Of a stretch of DNA of 64,000 nucleotides, positions 1 to 8,018 are shown piece by piece (positions within the stretch are counted from its first letter, which is position 1; each line of letters begins with the position of its first letter). The notes under the pieces are model-generated. The model saw nothing but the letters and a program-made list of their open reading frames with translations, was not told the DNA's origin and searched no databases. This DNA comes from an uncultured Dehalococcoidia bacterium (GTDB lineage Bacteria > Chloroflexota > Dehalococcoidia > Lucifugimonadales > GCA-2712585). Made by a program: the position numbers and the translations under genes. The stretch covers positions 62,001 to 126,000 of the forward strand of contig OY282371.1 in the NCBI GenBank assembly GCA_958295715.1. The letters are read 5' to 3'.

Positions 1-2
1 CC

Positions 3-347
3 GCGCCGCCGCCGGCCTTCGACTTCGGCGATGAGATGCGCGAGATCCGGCTGGAAACTGACCGGCTTCTGGCTGAAGGCCGCGTGGATGCGGCTGAGGA
101 GTACATGGAGGAGCGACGTCAACGGTTTTTGGACAACGGCTACTACATCCGGAAGCTCAACCAGGCCTACTTCGCCTTCTACGGGACCTACGCCGAGCAT
201 CCCGCATCGGTTAGCCCGGTGAACGACGAGCTGAAGCGGTTCCGCGCCTCACTGCCCACCGTCGGGGCCTTCATTAGAGAGGTGGCCCGGTTCGGCAGCT
301 ACCAGGAGTTTAAGGAGCATCTGCAAACCCTACCGGCTGACGGCTGA
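3..347 (+). CDS. C-terminal part of an unrecognised protein
   Basis: The frame is open to the left edge, so only the last roughly 115 residues are seen and the true start lies outside the window. The visible part begins with a Pro/Ala-rich stretch, followed by a charged helical segment (ETDRLLAEGRVDAAEEYMEE), an aromatic-rich stretch (YYIRKLNQAYFAFYGTYAE) and a short tail. No membrane segment, Cys cluster or catalytic motif is visible in this fragment. I do not recognise the family and assign no function. An in-frame ATG at 36 could start a small protein, but the frame continues upstream of it with no stop, so a longer protein is more likely. Confidence 0.6.
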   Translation, partial: APPPAFDFGDEMREIRLETDRLLAEGRVDAAEEYMEERRQRFLDNGYYIRKLNQAYFAFYGTYAEHPASVSPVNDELKRFRASLPTVGAFIREVARFGSYQEFKEHLQTLPADG

Positions 348-493
348 ATGACTGGATAGTGGGACGCGCTCCCCTCCTGGCCCTCCTGTTAAATCCCCAA
401 GGGAGCCGCTATTATAGAAACCGCAACCCGCTAGAGGCCGGACCCCGCGCCGTGGCGGGGGCGGTTCACACGGATGGAGGACAAGGGCGGCAA

Positions 494-1420
494 GTGAAGT
501 ATCGCATCCTGCCACGAACGGACCTGGAGCTTTCCGAGGTGGGGTTTGACCTCTGGACCGTCGTCAACCGCAGGTTGGAGACGATGGATGAGCGGGATGG
601 GGTTAGGCTCCTGCGCGAGGCCGTTGAGTTGGGCGTCACCTTTTTCGACACCGCCGACATAGACGGCAAGGGTTACGGCGAGGAGATTCTGGCCAAGGCC
701 CTTGGCAAGGGGCGGCACGACGCGGTTATAGGCTCCAAGTTCGGCTACGACTTCTATGACGCGCCGCCGGGCCGGAGTTCCTGCCCCCAGAAATTCGATC
801 CGCCCTTCATCCGGAGGGCCTGCGAGCAGAGCCTCCGCCGTCTGCGCGCCGACTACATAGACCTGTACCAGATTCACGACCCCGGCATGGATACCATTGA
901 GCGTGACGAGGTCTTTGAGACCCTGGAGGCCCTGGTTAAGGAGGGGAAGATACGCTTCTACGCCATCGCCTTTGGGCCGGGCGCGGGTGGACTTGAAGCG
1001 GGCGAGGCCTCCATGCGCTACAGAGATGTGAAGGCCCTTCAGATACCCTACGGCATTGTGCGGCAGGAACCGGCCCAAAGCCTCTTTCCTATAGCCGCCG
1101 AGAAGGAGATAGGGGTGATAGCCAGGACGCCACGCCCGGTGGAGCCCGGCGGCCCTCCCGGTCTGAAAGCGCAGGCCCTTAGATTCCTGGCCGAGGAGAT
1201 GGGCGGCGGCGAGGCCCAGGGCGACGTAAAGTTTTGCCTGGCCCAGCCCTCCGTGGCTTCGGTTATTCCAATGGTCACGGGGTTGGAGACGCTGAGGGAG
1301 TGCGCCGCGGCGTCAGAGGCCCCGGGCATTTCCGTCGAGGCCCTGGGCAAGTTGGAGGAGCTTTGGCGGGAGGGGTTTGAGGCCACGGCGTCTAGAGGCG
1401 CGGCGACTGGAGGGGGCTAG
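494..1420 (+). CDS. Aldo/keto reductase-like protein lacking the catalytic Tyr
   Basis: About 308 residues, a TIM-barrel aldo/keto reductase by overall pattern (family knowledge: NAD(P)H-dependent reduction of carbonyls). The GTG at 494 is chosen because the family N-terminus (VKYRILPRTDLELSEVGF) begins there; a GGAGG lies 13 bases upstream. The frame is open further upstream but reads low-complexity sequence. Of the family's Asp-Tyr-Lys-His tetrad, D52 (FFDTAD), K82 (GSKFGY) and H128 (YQIHDP) are visible. The Tyr expected five residues after D52 is Asp57 (DTADIDGKGYGEE), a one-base TAC-to-GAC change if ancestral. The Gly usual in the VGFG strand is also Asp. It may be an inactive or functionally altered member. 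The substrate is unknown. Confidence 0.8.
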   Translation: MKYRILPRTDLELSEVGFDLWTVVNRRLETMDERDGVRLLREAVELGVTFFDTADIDGKGYGEEILAKALGKGRHDAVIGSKFGYDFYDAPPGRSSCPQKFDPPFIRRACEQSLRRLRADYIDLYQIHDPGMDTIERDEVFETLEALVKEGKIRFYAIAFGPGAGGLEAGEASMRYRDVKALQIPYGIVRQEPAQSLFPIAAEKEIGVIARTPRPVEPGGPPGLKAQALRFLAEEMGGGEAQGDVKFCLAQPSVASVIPMVTGLETLRECAAASEAPGISVEALGKLEELWREGFEATASRGAATGGG

Positions 1421-1504
1421 TTCCCGCCGTAAAACCCAACTTCCGGCCAGTCAAAAGATGCGTCAGTATTGCGATTATCCCCCTTTACAGAGGTTGAAAC
1501 TCTA

Positions 1505-1534
1505 TTGACAACGGCTTTTTTCACGTGATACGAT
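1505..1534 (+). promoter_or_regulatory. Sigma70-type promoter for the secreted protein gene
   Basis: TTGACA at 1505-1510 and TACGAT at 1529-1534 are separated by 18 bases. The match is a perfect -35 and a 4 of 6 -10. It lies about 170 bases upstream of the start codon at 1703, leaving room for a long structured leader. Confidence 0.6.
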
Positions 1535-1587
1535 GCTTCAACTTACGCAGACGGGGCCGGATTTCGGAGATAAAGCAGAAAGCATCA

Positions 1588-1660
1588 CTAAAGGGCGCGG
1601 CCCAAGTCGGGGCCTCCGTGGAGAGAAAACTGAGGTTTCCACACATGAGCCGCGCTTTAG
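1588..1660 (+). promoter_or_regulatory. Structured 5' leader RNA candidate
   Basis: The arms 1588-1601 and 1649-1660 pair as a 12-bp stem interrupted by a two-base GG bulge on the 5' side. Between them, GTGGA (1618-1622) can pair with TCCAC near 1637-1641. The element lies between the promoter at 1505 and the gene at 1703 and ends about 30 bases before the ribosome binding site. It does not match the riboswitch consensus cores I know (TPP, SAM-I, cobalamin, FMN, c-di-GMP-I). It could be an unknown riboswitch, a thermosensor or merely a stabilising hairpin. Confidence 0.4.
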
Positions 1661-1702
1661 GGACGAAAAACAGGTATTAAACGGTAGAGTGGAGGAGGTT
1701 AG

Positions 1703-2116
1703 ATGAGTCGCTTCCTGGGGTCTAGATTAACCTTGGTAGGTCTCCTTGTTTCAATCCTGGTTGTAGTCGTAGGCGTGTCTGTGGCAATGGGCGCCGGGGC
1801 CAGCGGTAGCAGTTCCTCCGCTCACGCGTCCAGGCCCTCCGTGCAGGCTAATCCCATAGCCGTCGTGGTGGAAGAGTGCATGGGCAACGCCGAGTTCGAC
1901 ATCTACGGCGCGGGTTGGAGGGCAGACGACATAGTGCTCCTCAGCCTCAACACCGGCGCGGGCCGCCTGTACGTCGGCGCGGGATTCCCCGGAGAGTCCA
2001 TGGCCTTCGTCGACGGCGTCACCGCCCCCGTCACGGGTTGCGGCGTTATGACCATTGAGGCGACGGGTGGAAGCACCACCATAACCGCCCCCGTCTCCAT
2101 AGTCGCAAGCAAGTAA
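1703..2116 (+). CDS. Small secreted or membrane-anchored protein, unknown function
   Basis: 137 residues. GGAGGAGG at 1691-1698 sets the ATG at 1703. Residues about 8-30 form one strongly hydrophobic segment (LTLVGLLVSILVVVVGVSVA) followed by a small-residue, Ser-rich stretch, consistent with a signal peptide or an N-terminal anchor. The rest is a small domain rich in Gly, Val and Thr with two Cys (EECMGN near residue 58 and TGCGVM near 112) that could form a disulphide outside the cell. No family is recognised. It is transcribed alone, behind a strong promoter and a structured leader and before a hairpin. Confidence 0.7.
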   Translation: MSRFLGSRLTLVGLLVSILVVVVGVSVAMGAGASGSSSSAHASRPSVQANPIAVVVEECMGNAEFDIYGAGWRADDIVLLSLNTGAGRLYVGAGFPGESMAFVDGVTAPVTGCGVMTIEATGGSTTITAPVSIVASK

Positions 2117-2191
2117 CGCCCAACTTTTGAGAAGCCATCCAACGCCGGGCGCCGCCCTCTTGAGGGCAGCGTCCTGCTAGGGCAACGAACT

Positions 2192-2224
2192 AAGCAATCA
2201 CCTCTGATAACGGGGTGATTGCTT
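2192..2224 (+). terminator. Hairpin after the secreted protein gene
   Basis: The arms 2192-2202 (AAGCAATCACC) and 2214-2224 (GGTGATTGCTT) are perfectly complementary over 11 bp, with an 11-base loop. Only a short T run (2223-2225) follows, so termination may be inefficient. It lies between the stop at 2116 and the next start at 2267. Confidence 0.55.
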
Positions 2225-2266
2225 TGCCGTTGGTCTACAACCCCGAGTCAGGGGGAAACGGCTCCC

Positions 2267-2800
2267 ATGATTAGAAGCCTAGAGGGCAAGACGCCGAAGA
2301 TTCACCCCACCGCCTTTGTCAGCGAGGCCGCCTACGTGGTGGGAGACGTGGAGATAGGCGAGGGCTCCAGCGTGTGGCCCGGCGCCGTTATCCGGGGCGA
2401 CTTTGGAGTGATACGGGTGGGCAGGAACACGACCATCCAGGACAACTGCGTCCTCCACGCCGACGACTACCTGTACGTTGGCGACAACGTGGTGGTGACC
2501 CATGGCGCGGTCCTCCACTGCCACAGCGTGGGCAGCAACGTGTTGATTGGAATTAACGCCGTGCTGTTGGAGAACGTGGAGGTGCAGGACTACTGCCTCA
2601 TTGGCGCGGGGGCCGTGGTTCTGGCCGGCTCCGTCGTGCCCAGCGGCTCCGTGGTGGTTGGCGCGCCGGGGCGGATCAGGCCCCTCAAGGAGGAGCATCG
2701 CAGGCTAATTGAAGCCGGCGCGGCCCAGTACAGAGATAACGCCCGGCGGTTCAAGAACGCGGGTCTGGGCAGGTCGCCATCCGACTGGCCCTTCTCGTAG
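2267..2800 (+). CDS. Gamma-carbonic-anhydrase-like hexapeptide-repeat protein
   Basis: 177 residues, a left-handed beta-helix protein of the YrdA/CaiE/PaaY group (family knowledge: metal-dependent trimers, some of them carbonic anhydrases). Repeated hexapeptide-like turns run from about residue 20 to 135. Candidate zinc ligands are H64 (CVLHADD), H79 and H84 (VVTHGAVLHCH), in the order and spacing typical of the family. The C-terminal helix (LKEEHRRLIEAGAAQYRDNA) matches family members. The ATG at 2267 is chosen because homologous sequence starts there and GGGGGA lies upstream; the earlier in-frame ATG at 2219 lies inside the preceding hairpin. The reaction is not proven by sequence. Confidence 0.85.
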   Translation: MIRSLEGKTPKIHPTAFVSEAAYVVGDVEIGEGSSVWPGAVIRGDFGVIRVGRNTTIQDNCVLHADDYLYVGDNVVVTHGAVLHCHSVGSNVLIGINAVLLENVEVQDYCLIGAGAVVLAGSVVPSGSVVVGAPGRIRPLKEEHRRLIEAGAAQYRDNARRFKNAGLGRSPSDWPFS

Positions 2801-2816
2801 AGGCGGCCCGGCCCGG

Positions 2817-4001
2817 CTACAGGCCAAACTCCTTGGCGCACCGGTAAAACCCCTCCATCGCCCCCTCCAGAACCCGGTCCTCCACGCAGTAGGAGATTCG
2901 GAAGTGGCCCGGAGCGCCGAAGCCCTGGCCCGGCACGGTGAGGACCCTCCGATTCTGTAGGGCCTCGACAAAGGCGACGTCGTCCTCCACGGGCGACTCC
3001 GGGAACATGTAGAAGGCCCCCTGGGGTCGCTGCGTCCGGTAGCCCATTCGCGTAAGCTCTCCGTAGAGGTAGTCCCGCTTGTCCTGGTACATGGCCGCGT
3101 CCACCGACACGCCCTGGAGCGGCGCGATGGCCCGTTGCATCACGGCGGGGCTGTTGACGAAGCCAAGACTGCGGTTCCAAAAAATAATCCCGTCCACCAG
3201 TTGGGACTTGCCGCCGTATCCGGGGTTCACCGCAAGGTAGCCCACCCTCTCGCCGGGCACGGCCAGGTCCTTGGAGTGGGAGTGGATGGCCACGGAGGCG
3301 TGGTGGTGGGAGAAGACGTGGGGATATGTTAGGCCGTCGAAGACGATGCGGCGGTAAGGCTCGTCGCTGAGGAGGAATATCTCGGTCCCGTGTTCCCGCT
3401 CCTTGCGGCCGATGAGTTGGCCCAGTTCCCGGATGAGGGCTTCGGGGTAGAGGACCCCCGTCGGGTTGTTGGGCGAGTTTATCAGGATGGCCCTGGCGCG
3501 CGGCGTTATCAGTCCCTCCAAGGCGGCCAGGTCCGGCTGGAAGGAGTCGCCGGTGGGCGCGACGACGGGTTGGCCCCGGTGGTTCTCTATGTAGAAGGTG
3601 AACTCGCCAAAGAAGGGCGCGAATATGATAACCTCGTCGCCGGGGTTGAGGATGGACTCAAGCGCTACGTTGAGGGCGCCGGCGGCCCCGCAGGTCATTA
3701 CGATTTCGTTGGCCGTGAAGGGGAGGCCCGTCTCCCTTTGCAGCCCCTGGGCTACGGCGTCGCGGGTCTCACCGTACCCGGCGTTGGGCATGTAGCGGTG
3801 GGTCCCGGTGGCGTCGGAGGCCGCGACCCGCCTTAGCTCGGCCACCAGTTCGTCGGGTGGCTCCACCACCGGGTTGCCCAAGGAGAGGTCGAAGACGCTG
3901 TCCTCGCCGTGCTGCCGCTTCAGGGCGGCGCCGACCTCGAACATGCGCCGGATCCACCCGCCCTGCTCCATGGCCCTAACCGTCCTCTTGGAAACCGCCA
4001 T
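2817..4001 (-). CDS. PLP-dependent aminotransferase, class I/II
   Basis: 394 residues, full length for fold-type I aminotransferases of the AspC-like group. Visible hallmarks are the NSPNNPTG loop (about 175-182), the DEPYRR motif that binds the pyridine nitrogen (about 213), the Schiff-base lysine K244 in HSHSKDLAVPGERVG, and a C-terminal Arg in FRISYC expected to bind the substrate carboxylate. The enzyme is cytoplasmic. The donor and acceptor amino acids cannot be read from sequence. It is convergent with the carbonic-anhydrase-like gene (16 bases apart) and has no obvious operon partner. Confidence 0.88.
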   Translation of the reverse strand: MAVSKRTVRAMEQGGWIRRMFEVGAALKRQHGEDSVFDLSLGNPVVEPPDELVAELRRVAASDATGTHRYMPNAGYGETRDAVAQGLQRETGLPFTANEIVMTCGAAGALNVALESILNPGDEVIIFAPFFGEFTFYIENHRGQPVVAPTGDSFQPDLAALEGLITPRARAILINSPNNPTGVLYPEALIRELGQLIGRKEREHGTEIFLLSDEPYRRIVFDGLTYPHVFSHHHASVAIHSHSKDLAVPGERVGYLAVNPGYGGKSQLVDGIIFWNRSLGFVNSPAVMQRAIAPLQGVSVDAAMYQDKRDYLYGELTRMGYRTQRPQGAFYMFPESPVEDDVAFVEALQNRRVLTVPGQGFGAPGHFRISYCVEDRVLEGAMEGFYRCAKEFGL

Positions 4002-4046
4002 GCTTGCCCCCTAGCTTTCTCCCGTCACGGGATGAGGAACAAATTA

Positions 4047-5678
4047 CTAGCCCTTCCGAATCTTCTGCCCTATTCGAGCGAGTTCCGGTAATATGCCGCG
4101 TATTCCCATTCCAAAGAACCTTCGGACTAAAGGCCGTATTTTCTCTCGGGGCAGTGTGCCTCGGGACTGGTGCTCGCCGAAATTCCTTGCCTCTCGAAGT
4201 TGCTCCATGGCCGTGGCTAAGTCATGGGTCACGAATTTAACGTCCTTTTCAGATATATTTCGCCGCTTCAAAAAGTTCTTGAGGTAGCTCATTCCACAGA
4301 CTTGGATGTATTCTCGAATTTCAGGACGTCTTCCATCAATATCTACTGTGTGCTTGAGGCTTAAGAACTCGAGTATATCCTTTCCACCACTGCTACGTGA
4401 TAGAGGCTCCCAGATAAACTTGTAGCACATCTCTTCCGTGGCAATACGCAAGTCGCTCAGCGTTGATTCCCAGGCCAATTTCTCCGGAGAGTTCCAAATA
4501 ACGTCCGCAGTAACGAGTCTTTCTCTAGCGCGCTCCGGTAACGCAGGCCAGTATTGATGAAAAAAATAGTTAGTCAAGCGCTGTTTGGATGCGCTTTTCA
4601 TATCGGCTTTTTGCATCTTCCGATACTCGTTGGGGCTGAGTTGAGCTTCAGCCCAACCCAAGGCCCTGTGCCAAAACTCCCTCCAACTCAGGTCCTCACC
4701 TTCTTCACTTATGACGGACTCAGGTTCATTCACACCCCACGTAAAATCGGAGCGGAGCAATAGCCTGCAATCCCAGACTACGCGCATCCAACTATCGGTC
4801 TGTCCGGATCTCTTGAGCGACGTGAACATAGAGGTTATCTCCTGAGGTGAGATATTATCCAACCCCTTTCTCCACTCCCTATCTAGGCGTGAATACATTT
4901 CACGCATATCTTCAGATGCAGCTTGTCCATCACCCATGTAGAATTCAACGGCATAGCTTGACATATTCACGGCTTCGGCTAGATAACTCAGCCCTTCAGC
5001 GTAACGGCCTTGGCCACGGCTAAAGTGACTGAGTTCCGCGAATGCCTTAGCTGACACCAGTTGTGCTGAAAAGAATTCCGCTCTAAGCTCCCCGAATTCA
5101 TCAGGTACTATTAGATCCACAATGCCTGTTGGATCCACAAGACCAGCCAATTTAAGACGGTTGACGGCTCGTTCCACCTCTCTTAGGCAAGTGAGAACCT
5201 CCTCAGACAAGTTCCCACCTTGGTTCTGTTGTATTCTGAATGCACGAGCGGCAGCTATGTGGAGAAACCTAAGCAGTTTGGTAATTTCTTCTGGGATTTC
5301 TGACGCTTCATGTAGCACATCTGCAAGCGTCCCACTTGGGCTGCTACGAAAATCTTGTATATCGGAGTCATCGCCATCCGGGTCGTAGGGAACCCGGTGA
5401 GTTTGATATAAGCTTTCTAGGAACTTAAGAACAATCTTATTAACGAGCTCCGAAAACTCTTCAGTGGTGTCATTGTCATTGCGATAGTAAAACCTAGGCC
5501 TATAGAAACTCCAGAACAGATCAACAGGGTCGGGAGCCGTATCCTTATATTGAATTATCGTAGAGGTGTCTGAGTGGCCACAGTACCTATTTATTATATC
5601 CACAGAATTGCTAGCTTCTTGTAATTCTCGACCAAATTGGTCCGCCAACTCCCGTTTTAAATCATCTAAGATCGCCAT
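4047..5678 (-). CDS. Hypothetical protein with a C-terminal HEPN-like motif
   Basis: 543 residues, not recognised as a whole. It is largely helical and charged, without membrane segments or a signal peptide. Near the C-terminus LREARNFGEHQ contains R498-x4-H503, the R-x4-6-H pattern of HEPN ribonuclease domains, within a helix-turn-helix context as in HEPN proteins; this is suggestive only. Codon use is visibly more AT-rich than in the neighbours, which points to recent transfer. GGAGGAAG sets the ATG at 5678. A promoter overlapping a TGACAC-TCAT-GTGTCA palindrome lies immediately upstream, suggesting repressor control. Possible roles include abortive infection or an RNase toxin. It is next to a methyltransferase remnant. 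Confidence 0.6.
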   Translation of the reverse strand: MAILDDLKRELADQFGRELQEASNSVDIINRYCGHSDTSTIIQYKDTAPDPVDLFWSFYRPRFYYRNDNDTTEEFSELVNKIVLKFLESLYQTHRVPYDPDGDDSDIQDFRSSPSGTLADVLHEASEIPEEITKLLRFLHIAAARAFRIQQNQGGNLSEEVLTCLREVERAVNRLKLAGLVDPTGIVDLIVPDEFGELRAEFFSAQLVSAKAFAELSHFSRGQGRYAEGLSYLAEAVNMSSYAVEFYMGDGQAASEDMREMYSRLDREWRKGLDNISPQEITSMFTSLKRSGQTDSWMRVVWDCRLLLRSDFTWGVNEPESVISEEGEDLSWREFWHRALGWAEAQLSPNEYRKMQKADMKSASKQRLTNYFFHQYWPALPERARERLVTADVIWNSPEKLAWESTLSDLRIATEEMCYKFIWEPLSRSSGGKDILEFLSLKHTVDIDGRRPEIREYIQVCGMSYLKNFLKRRNISEKDVKFVTHDLATAMEQLREARNFGEHQSRGTLPREKIRPLVRRFFGMGIRGILPELARIGQKIRKG

Positions 5679-5706
5679 AGTTCTTCCTCCGACACTTTAG
5701 AAATTC

Positions 5707-5735
5707 ACCCTAATAGTATGACACATGAGTGTCAA
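5707..5735 (-). promoter_or_regulatory. Promoter with a palindromic operator for the HEPN-like gene
   Basis: On the minus strand TTGACA (5735-5730) and TAGGGT (5712-5707) are 17 bases apart. The perfect palindrome TGACAC-ATGA-GTGTCA (plus strand, 5719-5734) overlaps the -35. The arms resemble those of the hspR operator at 26053-26073 (TTGACA/TGTCA), but the spacer is shorter, so use by the same regulator is only a possibility. Confidence 0.5.
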
Positions 5736-6120
5736 GCGAGTCATCATTGGTTTAGCGTTCACAATCGCGCCGTGATCTCCAGAGGCAACTTGATAGTGAG
5801 TAGCCCTCGCTCCCTGTCCACCTTGGGCGTTTGACTACCCCATAGCCCTATGTTAGCCTACTTTTAACCATCCTGCGCGCCGCGAGACGGGCGGGCGCAT
5901 GGGAAGCGCGCCCTCCACGCGTCGAGTTGGTTGGAGGATCCGGCGAGCCGCGGCATCCACAAGAAGCTGAGTCGTCACCCACTGATTGAGCAAGGGATAA
6001 TGCCTTACAACGCTAGGGAAACGGATACGATGGCGTTGGACCCCGTGACCACGCGGATGGCGCAGGGCCGGCTGCTGGCGGGACCCGTGGACAGTCCCTC
6101 AGCTAAATGGAAGCGGCGGC
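5736..6120. other. Intergenic stretch without a recognisable gene
   Basis: The stretch between the HEPN-like gene and the methyltransferase remnant holds short open frames without a convincing start or family. It is consistent with decayed sequence belonging to the same old insertion as the remnant that follows. I saw no RNA gene or repeat here. Confidence 0.4.
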
Positions 6121-6273
6121 AGGGTTCTAATTCCATTGGCCGGGTCCGGTTTCGAGCGCCTGGTCGCGCAGGAGCTTGGCCTGGACTTTTTGGGCGTTGA
6201 AGTCAACTCGGAATACGTCGAGTTCGCCGGCAAGTGGCCGAAGGCCGCCGCTGACCTGTCATGTGCCGCTTGA
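6121..6273 (+). pseudogene. Remnant of a DNA methyltransferase C-terminus
   Basis: In the frame ending at the TGA 6271-6273 the translation reads VLIPLAGSGFERLVAQELG and then LDFLGVEVNSEYVEFAGK. This matches the C-terminal SAM-binding motif I of N4/N6 beta-class methyltransferases (usual form V-L-D-P-x-x-G-S-G-T-T, then a G-I/V-E-x-N-x-E-Y strand). The DP is now IP and the GSGTT is GSGFE, and no methyltransferase body or start lies upstream. It is therefore a decayed fragment. It sits next to the AT-rich HEPN-like gene, which hints at a former defence locus. Confidence 0.6.
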
Positions 6274-6354
6274 CTCCACGGATGCAGCAGCATTTCTGGC
6301 GCTAATCGGGTTGTGACTAAATGAGAAATCCCCCGTTCTTTTAGGGAGGCAGGC

Positions 6355-7146
6355 ATGGAAGACCACTTGGAGATAGCCGGCAGGCGGTTCAAGTCCCGCC
6401 TCATTGCGGGCACGGGCAGACATCGCAACATGGAGGAGATGGTCCAGTCCATTGAGGCGTCCGGCGCGGAGATGGTGACGGTGGCCATTCGCAGGCTGGA
6501 CTTGGACAATCCCACCGAAAAGACCATCTTGGACTACCTGGACTGGAACCGGTACGCCATACTTCCCAACACCGCGGGATGCCGCACTGTGGAGGAGGCC
6601 CTGTTCGTGGCCCGGCTGGGCCGGTCGGTGACCAACTCCAACTGGGTGAAGCTGGAGGTGATACCCGACCCCAAGTACCTGTTCCCCGACCCCGTCGGCA
6701 CGCTGAAGGCCGCCGAACTGCTGATAAAGGAGGGCTTTGTGACGCTGCCCTACATCCACGCCGACCCGGTGCTGGCCGCCCAGTTGGAGGGGTTGGGCTG
6801 CGCCGCCGTGATGCCCCTGGGGTCGGCCATCGGCTCGGGGCAGGGCATCCACACCACCGAAGAGGTGCGAATAATCCTCGAGCAGGCGCGAGTTCCCGTG
6901 GTGGTCGACGCCGGGCTGGGCGTTCCCTCCGACGCGGCCCAGGCCCTTGAAATGGGGGCCGACGCCGTTCTGGTGAACACCGCCATCGCCCAGGCCCAAG
7001 ACCCTTCCCTCATGGCCCAGGCCTTCAGGCTAGGCGTTGAGGCGGGGCGAAAGGCCTATTTGGCGGGAAGGATATCCAAGCGGCTCTACGCTGTGGCCAG
7101 CAGCCCAACCCAAGACGTGCCCCAACCGGCGGCCACCTCTTCATAA
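6355..7146 (+). CDS. thiG: Thiazole synthase ThiG
   Basis: 263 residues. ThiG makes the thiazole phosphate of thiamine from deoxyxylulose 5-phosphate, dehydroglycine and ThiS thiocarboxylate, in the cytoplasm. The N-terminal [11 protein letters not shown], the Schiff-base lysine K99 ([10 protein letters not shown]), NTAGCRT, the [10 protein letters not shown] phosphate loop and [12 protein letters not shown] are all clear. GGGAGG upstream sets the ATG at 6355. It is the first gene of thiG-thiE-thiS; its stop TAA (7144-7146) directly abuts the thiE ATG, indicating translational coupling. No TPP riboswitch (CTGAGA core) is visible in the 80 bases before the start, which is unusual for a thi operon. 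Confidence 0.95.
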   Translation: MEDHLEIAGRRFKSRLIAGTGRHRNMEEMVQSIEASGAEMVTVAIRRLDLDNPTEKTILDYLDWNRYAILPNTAGCRTVEEALFVARLGRSVTNSNWVKLEVIPDPKYLFPDPVGTLKAAELLIKEGFVTLPYIHADPVLAAQLEGLGCAAVMPLGSAIGSGQGIHTTEEVRIILEQARVPVVVDAGLGVPSDAAQALEMGADAVLVNTAIAQAQDPSLMAQAFRLGVEAGRKAYLAGRISKRLYAVASSPTQDVPQPAATSS

Positions 7147-7818
7147 ATGGCCCCCAAGCCCCTCACGCCGCCCATCCTGTGCCTGGTGACGGACCGGCGG
7201 CGGAGTCTGGACGCGCCCTTGGCCGAGACGGTGGCCCTCGCCGTGGAGGGCGGCGTGAACATGGTTCAGCTGCGGGAAAAGGACCTGCCCGGCGGGCGGC
7301 TGCTGGCCTTGGCCCTGGAGATCCGGCAGGCCGTTGGCGACAGGGCCTTGCTGGTTGTCAACGAGCGGGTGGACGTGGCCTTGGCGTGTCGCGCGGATGG
7401 CGTGCATCTGGGCGAGGAGGCCCTTGACCCCGCGACGACCCGGCGGATTACGGGGGATGGCCTGCTCATTGGCCGGTCCGTCCACAGCCTCCGGGGGGCC
7501 GTTGAGGCCCACAACCGGGGCTGCGACTATCTGATAGCCGGCCCCGTATACGCCACCGGGTCCCATCCCGGCGCGGCCCCCGCGGGGCTGGGGTTGGTTG
7601 AGGAAGCGGCCGCGGCCATCCCGATCCCCTGCCTTGGCATCGGCGGCGTCAACCCCCAAAACGCCGCCGCGGTCATCGCCGGGGGAGGGTCGGGGGTGGC
7701 CGTCATCAGCGCCATCCTGTCATCTGACCGGCCCAAGGAGGCGGCAAGGGACCTGTGGGAGGCGGTCAAGGCGGCGTGGGAGTCTCGCCCGTCCTCCCTG
7801 AAGGTGGCGTCCGCGTGA
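7147..7818 (+). CDS. thiE: Thiamine-phosphate synthase ThiE
   Basis: 223 residues. ThiE joins the thiazole phosphate and hydroxymethylpyrimidine diphosphate to give thiamine phosphate. A TIM-barrel layout is visible: CLVTDRR, VQLREKDLPG, the metal and diphosphate site around NERVDVALACRADGVHLGEE, AGPVYATGSHPG, and GIGGVNPQNAA near the C-terminus. It starts at the base after the thiG stop and overlaps the thiS start by four bases. Together with thiG and thiS it covers the thiazole branch and the joining step. thiC, thiD and thiO/thiH are not in the window. Confidence 0.93.
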   Translation: MAPKPLTPPILCLVTDRRRSLDAPLAETVALAVEGGVNMVQLREKDLPGGRLLALALEIRQAVGDRALLVVNERVDVALACRADGVHLGEEALDPATTRRITGDGLLIGRSVHSLRGAVEAHNRGCDYLIAGPVYATGSHPGAAPAGLGLVEEAAAAIPIPCLGIGGVNPQNAAAVIAGGGSGVAVISAILSSDRPKEAARDLWEAVKAAWESRPSSLKVASA

Positions 7819-8018
7819 TAACCCTCATGGTCAACGGCAAGCCCAGGGAACTGCCTGGCCCCACGGGTCTGGTGGAGTTCCTGGAGGGCCTGGACATCAG
7901 GACCCAGTTCGTGGCGGTGGGCTACAACGGCCAGGTCATCGACAAGGAGGAGTTCCACCGCGTTGAACTGCGCCACGGCGACGTGCTTGAGATAGTGCGG
8001 CCCGTGGGCGGCGGCTAG
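7815..8018 (+). CDS. thiS: Sulfur carrier protein ThiS
   Basis: 67 residues, a ubiquitin-like sulfur carrier. Its C-terminal Gly-Gly (the protein ends PVGGG) is adenylated and thiocarboxylated and donates sulfur to ThiG. The GTG at 7815 forms a GTGA overlap with the thiE stop and gives the usual start (VITLMVNGKPRE); AAGGTGG lies upstream. The frame is open further upstream but only inside thiE. The last four bases overlap the convergent selD stop through a shared CTAG. Confidence 0.92.
   Translation: MITLMVNGKPRELPGPTGLVEFLEGLDIRTQFVAVGYNGQVIDKEEFHRVELRHGDVLEIVRPVGGG

Noticed and set aside
6274-6354. TPP riboswitch before thiG
   Set aside because: No CTGAGA core or the second conserved segment is present in the leader.
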